The notes beneath the pieces are model-generated. The model searched no databases. It was not told where the DNA came from and saw only the letters and a program-made list of their open reading frames with translations. From NCBI GenBank assembly GCA_024409025.1, contig JAKSUM010000054.1, forward strand, positions 1 to 7,679: a DNA stretch of 7,679 bases. Reading direction: 5' to 3'. This DNA is from a bacterium (lineage in GTDB: Bacteria > Vulcanimicrobiota > CADAWZ01). The translations under genes were made by a program, and so were the position numbers. This document shows, piece by piece, positions 5,781 to 7,679 of the stretch (position 1 is the stretch's first letter; each line of letters opens with the position of its first letter).

Positions 5781-6536
5781 TTACTTGACGCCTGCAAGCT
5801 CGTTTTTTGCCCTTTCAAAATCGTCCGGCTCATCGACATTGAATGCCATTTCGGGATAACGGCTTTCTATTGCCGATACTGATGCCCCTAAAAGGGTTCC
5901 CGCCTTCTTTTCAAGCTCTGCTATTGACAGCCTGCCTGCAAGAAGCTTTATTATGTTCAGGAATCCGAAGGCTGAAGCCAGCTGTATCGGGTTCTTTCTT
6001 GCTGATGAGAGTATTTTGAAGAGCTTTTCACCTTTTGAAAACTCGCTCCTTTTCATAAGTATGAAGCTGCCTCCGCAGAATGTCCCCTCTTTCAGCCTGA
6101 CATAAGTATGCCGCAATTCAGGATATTTTTTTTCAGATATGCTCCTTCTTACGTATGAATAGCAGAAGTCAGACTTTTTTTCCATGCATTTTTCCATAAA
6201 GTCAAGAAAAGACTCTTTTGTCACAAGCGGTATGTCACATGGGACGGCCGCTATGTATTCCGCATCGGATTTGCTGACGCCGTTTGCAAGCGACTCCATT
6301 ATTGTTTTGCCGCCGTCGCATGATATGTCTGCATGCTCGGCTATATCATCTGGAAGAATTGTTTCCGGTTCTTTGACGAATATTACCTTTCCGTTTTTGG
6401 AGCAGCTTTTCATGACCTCTGCCGCATACGATCCCATTGATCTTCCTCTCAGGGGAAGATATGCCTTGCATGGTACGTCGGATTCAAAGAGCTTGTCTAG
6501 CTGTCCTGCTCCCAATATGACTATGTCAACATTCAT
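5781..6536 (-). CDS. MobA-like NTP transferase (nucleotidyltransferase family protein), 251 aa
   Basis: Rossmann-like enzyme expected to transfer a nucleotide from an NTP to a phosphorylated acceptor in the cytoplasm; substrate unknown. The N-terminus has VILGAG (6-11), a variant of the nucleotide loop, followed by the conserved Lys24 in VPCKAYLPLRGRSM. The metal-binding Asp is probably D101 in AVPCDIPL. The C-terminus has the usual NVDEPDD (233-239). A middle segment, RHTYVRLKEGTFCGGSF (142-158), and the helical stretch IIKLLAGRLSIAELEKKAG match a recurring subfamily I remember as annotated simply 'nucleotidyltransferase family' in Firmicutes and deep-branching phyla. It is not a clear MobA, IspD or CobY, so no symbol is given. 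ATG 6536 starts directly before the nucleotide loop, though the best SD (AAGGA, 6552-6548) is a long 11 bases away. It lies 107 bp behind the CCA/poly(A) gene and 81 bp before the 222-aa gene, all on one strand. Confidence 0.87.
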   Translation of the reverse strand: MNVDIVILGAGQLDKLFESDVPCKAYLPLRGRSMGSYAAEVMKSCSKNGKVIFVKEPETILPDDIAEHADISCDGGKTIMESLANGVSKSDAEYIAAVPCDIPLVTKESFLDFMEKCMEKKSDFCYSYVRRSISEKKYPELRHTYVRLKEGTFCGGSFILMKRSEFSKGEKLFKILSSARKNPIQLASAFGFLNIIKLLAGRLSIAELEKKAGTLLGASVSAIESRYPEMAFNVDEPDDFERAKNELAGVK

Positions 6537-6574
6537 AATATATTAAATCCTTCTTTATGCCTTATCCGGCCTCA

Positions 6575-6597
6575 ATCACTCAGGCTTCCTGAGTGAT
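6575..6597 (-). other. Perfect 10-bp hairpin in the gap between the CCA/poly(A) and nucleotidyltransferase genes
   Basis: 6575-6584 (ATCACTCAGG) pairs perfectly with 6588-6597 (CCTGAGTGAT) around a three-base loop. Neither strand has a T run after it, so it is not a standard intrinsic terminator. It lies 46 bases after the stop of the upstream minus-strand gene and 38 bases before the next start, where it could protect an mRNA 3' end, mark a processing site or bind a protein. It is the only notable element in this 107-bp gap. Confidence 0.6.
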
Positions 6598-6643
6598 GCC
6601 GATCTGACTGCCTGATTTTCTGTATCGTATTTTCTGACGCCGT

Positions 6644-7679
6644 TTACAATGATTCCGCGAATCTTCTTCCTTCCTCTATAAGGGCGTCCTTGTCATCTGT
6701 TCCGCTGTCCAGCTGGAACTGTCTTATATGCCTTATAACGCTTTTCATTGCCGGACCCTGTGCTATTTTCTCCTTGGCAATGTCGCCTCCGCTTACAGTC
6801 GCAGGATGGGCGGCGCTTTTTTCAAGCATGGAATCAGGATTATGCAGGCATTCGGGAGTTGTTTTTCTGATTATTCTCAAAAGCTCCATTATTTCATCTG
6901 AAAGAAGAGTGTCATGCATTGTCTCATCAAAGATTGCGGCAGGATTTGAAATTCTTCTCAGGTTGGCGAATATGCATGCTGAATAAAGGAGATAATCCGT
7001 CTGCTTCAGCCCTGGCAGGCAGAGTCTTTTGGCTGCCTTGTACGCCGCATCCGGAGAATAGAAGTCAGGCTCTGACGGATCCTGCTTTTTTGATGTATAA
7101 GGGCCGTTTTCCGCCCTCTCCAGCTTTTTCCTTATTGAGCAGAGAGCAGCTTCTGAAAGAAGGCAGGCTGAAATGAGATGGTGTGGCGCGCCTTTCCTTA
7201 TGAACATAAGTCTTTCAAGCGTTTTTTCAAAGAGTCCTGAAAGCTCCGGAATAAGGGTTTCCGTCATCAGGCATGATGTAAAATCGGAAAATGCCTGAGG
7301 CGGATTTGCCTCAAGGGCCTTCATAAGCTCGACGGATATTCTTTCGGGAGACACTGTCTTTATCAGCTCGGGGACAAGTCTGCATATTGATTTCCATGTA
7401 TCAGCTTCGATTGAGAAGCCCAGCTGGTTTTTCTGCCTTACGGCCCTCATCATTCGAAGCGGATCCTCGCGGAACCTGTCCTCAGGATTTCCGACTGCCT
7501 TTATTGATTTTCGGACTATGTCGCCTATGCCGCCATGAAAATCAATGAGATTGCCCGGCATATTGTTTCTTGCCGATCTTATCCTGTAAAAGATGGCATT
7601 TGCCGTGAAATCCCTTCTGCGCGAGTCCTCCATTGCGCTTATCGATTCGGAGTTTGTTACAAATTCCCTGTGGCCGTTT
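6644..7679 (-). CDS. CCA tRNA nucleotidyltransferase / poly(A) polymerase family, N-terminus beyond the right edge
   Basis: Class II nucleotidyltransferase that adds CCA to tRNA 3' ends or, in PcnB-type members, A tails to RNA. Met at 7633 is internal: the frame stays open to the window edge, with NGHREFVTNSESISA preceding it, as in family members where a strand and a short linker lead to the RRDFT motif. 344 residues are visible. Motifs are RRDFTANAIFY (RRDFTANA at 7618-7595), a GIGDI segment, GNPEDRFREDPLRMMRAVR (Arg-Glu-Asp-Pro-Leu-Arg about 7471-7454) and the C-terminal SGGDIAKEKI..GP..KSVI, which resembles the SGxDL...GP.(I/V)GxxL tail of CCA-adding enzymes. The catalytic head with the GGxxRD and DxD motifs lies outside the window. 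No HD phosphohydrolase motif is visible. The tail leans towards CCA addition, but I cannot separate cca from pcnB safely, so no symbol is given. It ends in TAA and is the first visible gene of the minus-strand run. Confidence 0.9.
   Translation of the reverse strand, partial: NGHREFVTNSESISAMEDSRRRDFTANAIFYRIRSARNNMPGNLIDFHGGIGDIVRKSIKAVGNPEDRFREDPLRMMRAVRQKNQLGFSIEADTWKSICRLVPELIKTVSPERISVELMKALEANPPQAFSDFTSCLMTETLIPELSGLFEKTLERLMFIRKGAPHHLISACLLSEAALCSIRKKLERAENGPYTSKKQDPSEPDFYSPDAAYKAAKRLCLPGLKQTDYLLYSACIFANLRRISNPAAIFDETMHDTLLSDEIMELLRIIRKTTPECLHNPDSMLEKSAAHPATVSGGDIAKEKIAQGPAMKSVIRHIRQFQLDSGTDDKDALIEEGRRFAESL

Noticed and set aside
6559..6572. GCCTTATCCGGCCT, identical to half of the enterobacterial REP element as I remember it
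   Set aside because: There is no matching inverted partner and only one copy, and the genes do not look enterobacterial. Probably coincidence.
7631..7633. Met at 7633 as the start of the CCA/poly(A) gene
   Set aside because: The frame is open to the window edge, and the upstream residues fit the family just before RRDFT, so this Met is internal.

Overview
The window carries six loci on a compact bacterial chromosome segment: short gaps, strong Shine-Dalgarno sites and A-stem-U intrinsic terminators. I see no tRNA, rRNA, CRISPR array, insertion sequence or integrase. The organism cannot be named from the sequence. The soluble multi-PAS hybrid histidine kinase, with its NNMSHDIRTPMNAIIGF phosphoacceptor motif, is a style common in strict anaerobes of gut and rumen (Clostridia, Selenomonadales, Succinivibrionaceae and less sampled phyla). 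The MobA-like nucleotidyltransferase belongs to a family I associate with Firmicutes and deep-branching phyla. An uncultured anaerobe is a reasonable guess and no more.

Layout. Positions 1-969 (+) hold most of trpS, missing only its first few codons, and end at a 13-bp bidirectional terminator. Positions 1533-1006 (-) encode a 175-aa uncharacterised protein with a coiled-coil N-terminus and a small basic C-terminal module. It is divergent, across a 115-bp AT-rich region, from a very large cytoplasmic hybrid histidine kinase at 1649-4978 (+). The kinase reading frame holds one in-frame amber codon (TAG, 3920-3922), between the two helices of the dimerisation/phosphoacceptor domain. Both sides are otherwise intact and in the same frame. 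A second bidirectional terminator follows at 4990-5020. The rest is a minus-strand run, listed in transcription order: a CCA-adding enzyme/poly(A) polymerase family gene entering from the right edge (7679-6644), a MobA-like nucleotidyltransferase (6536-5781), and an uncharacterised 222-aa beta-rich protein (5699-5031).

How they fit together. trpS and the CCA/poly(A) gene are housekeeping RNA-metabolism genes. The kinase is a sensory protein with five PAS or PAS-like modules, a transmitter and its own receiver, but no visible HPt protein, separate response regulator or output gene. The three minus-strand genes could be one transcription unit, although gaps of 107 and 81 bp leave room for internal promoters.

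The point most worth a second look is the amber codon. It is either a recent nonsense mutation (CAG to TAG is one transition), a readthrough or recoding site, or a sign that TAG is a sense codon here. No gene in the window strictly needs TAG as a stop: the only other terminal TAG (5033-5031) is followed two codons later by an in-frame TAA.
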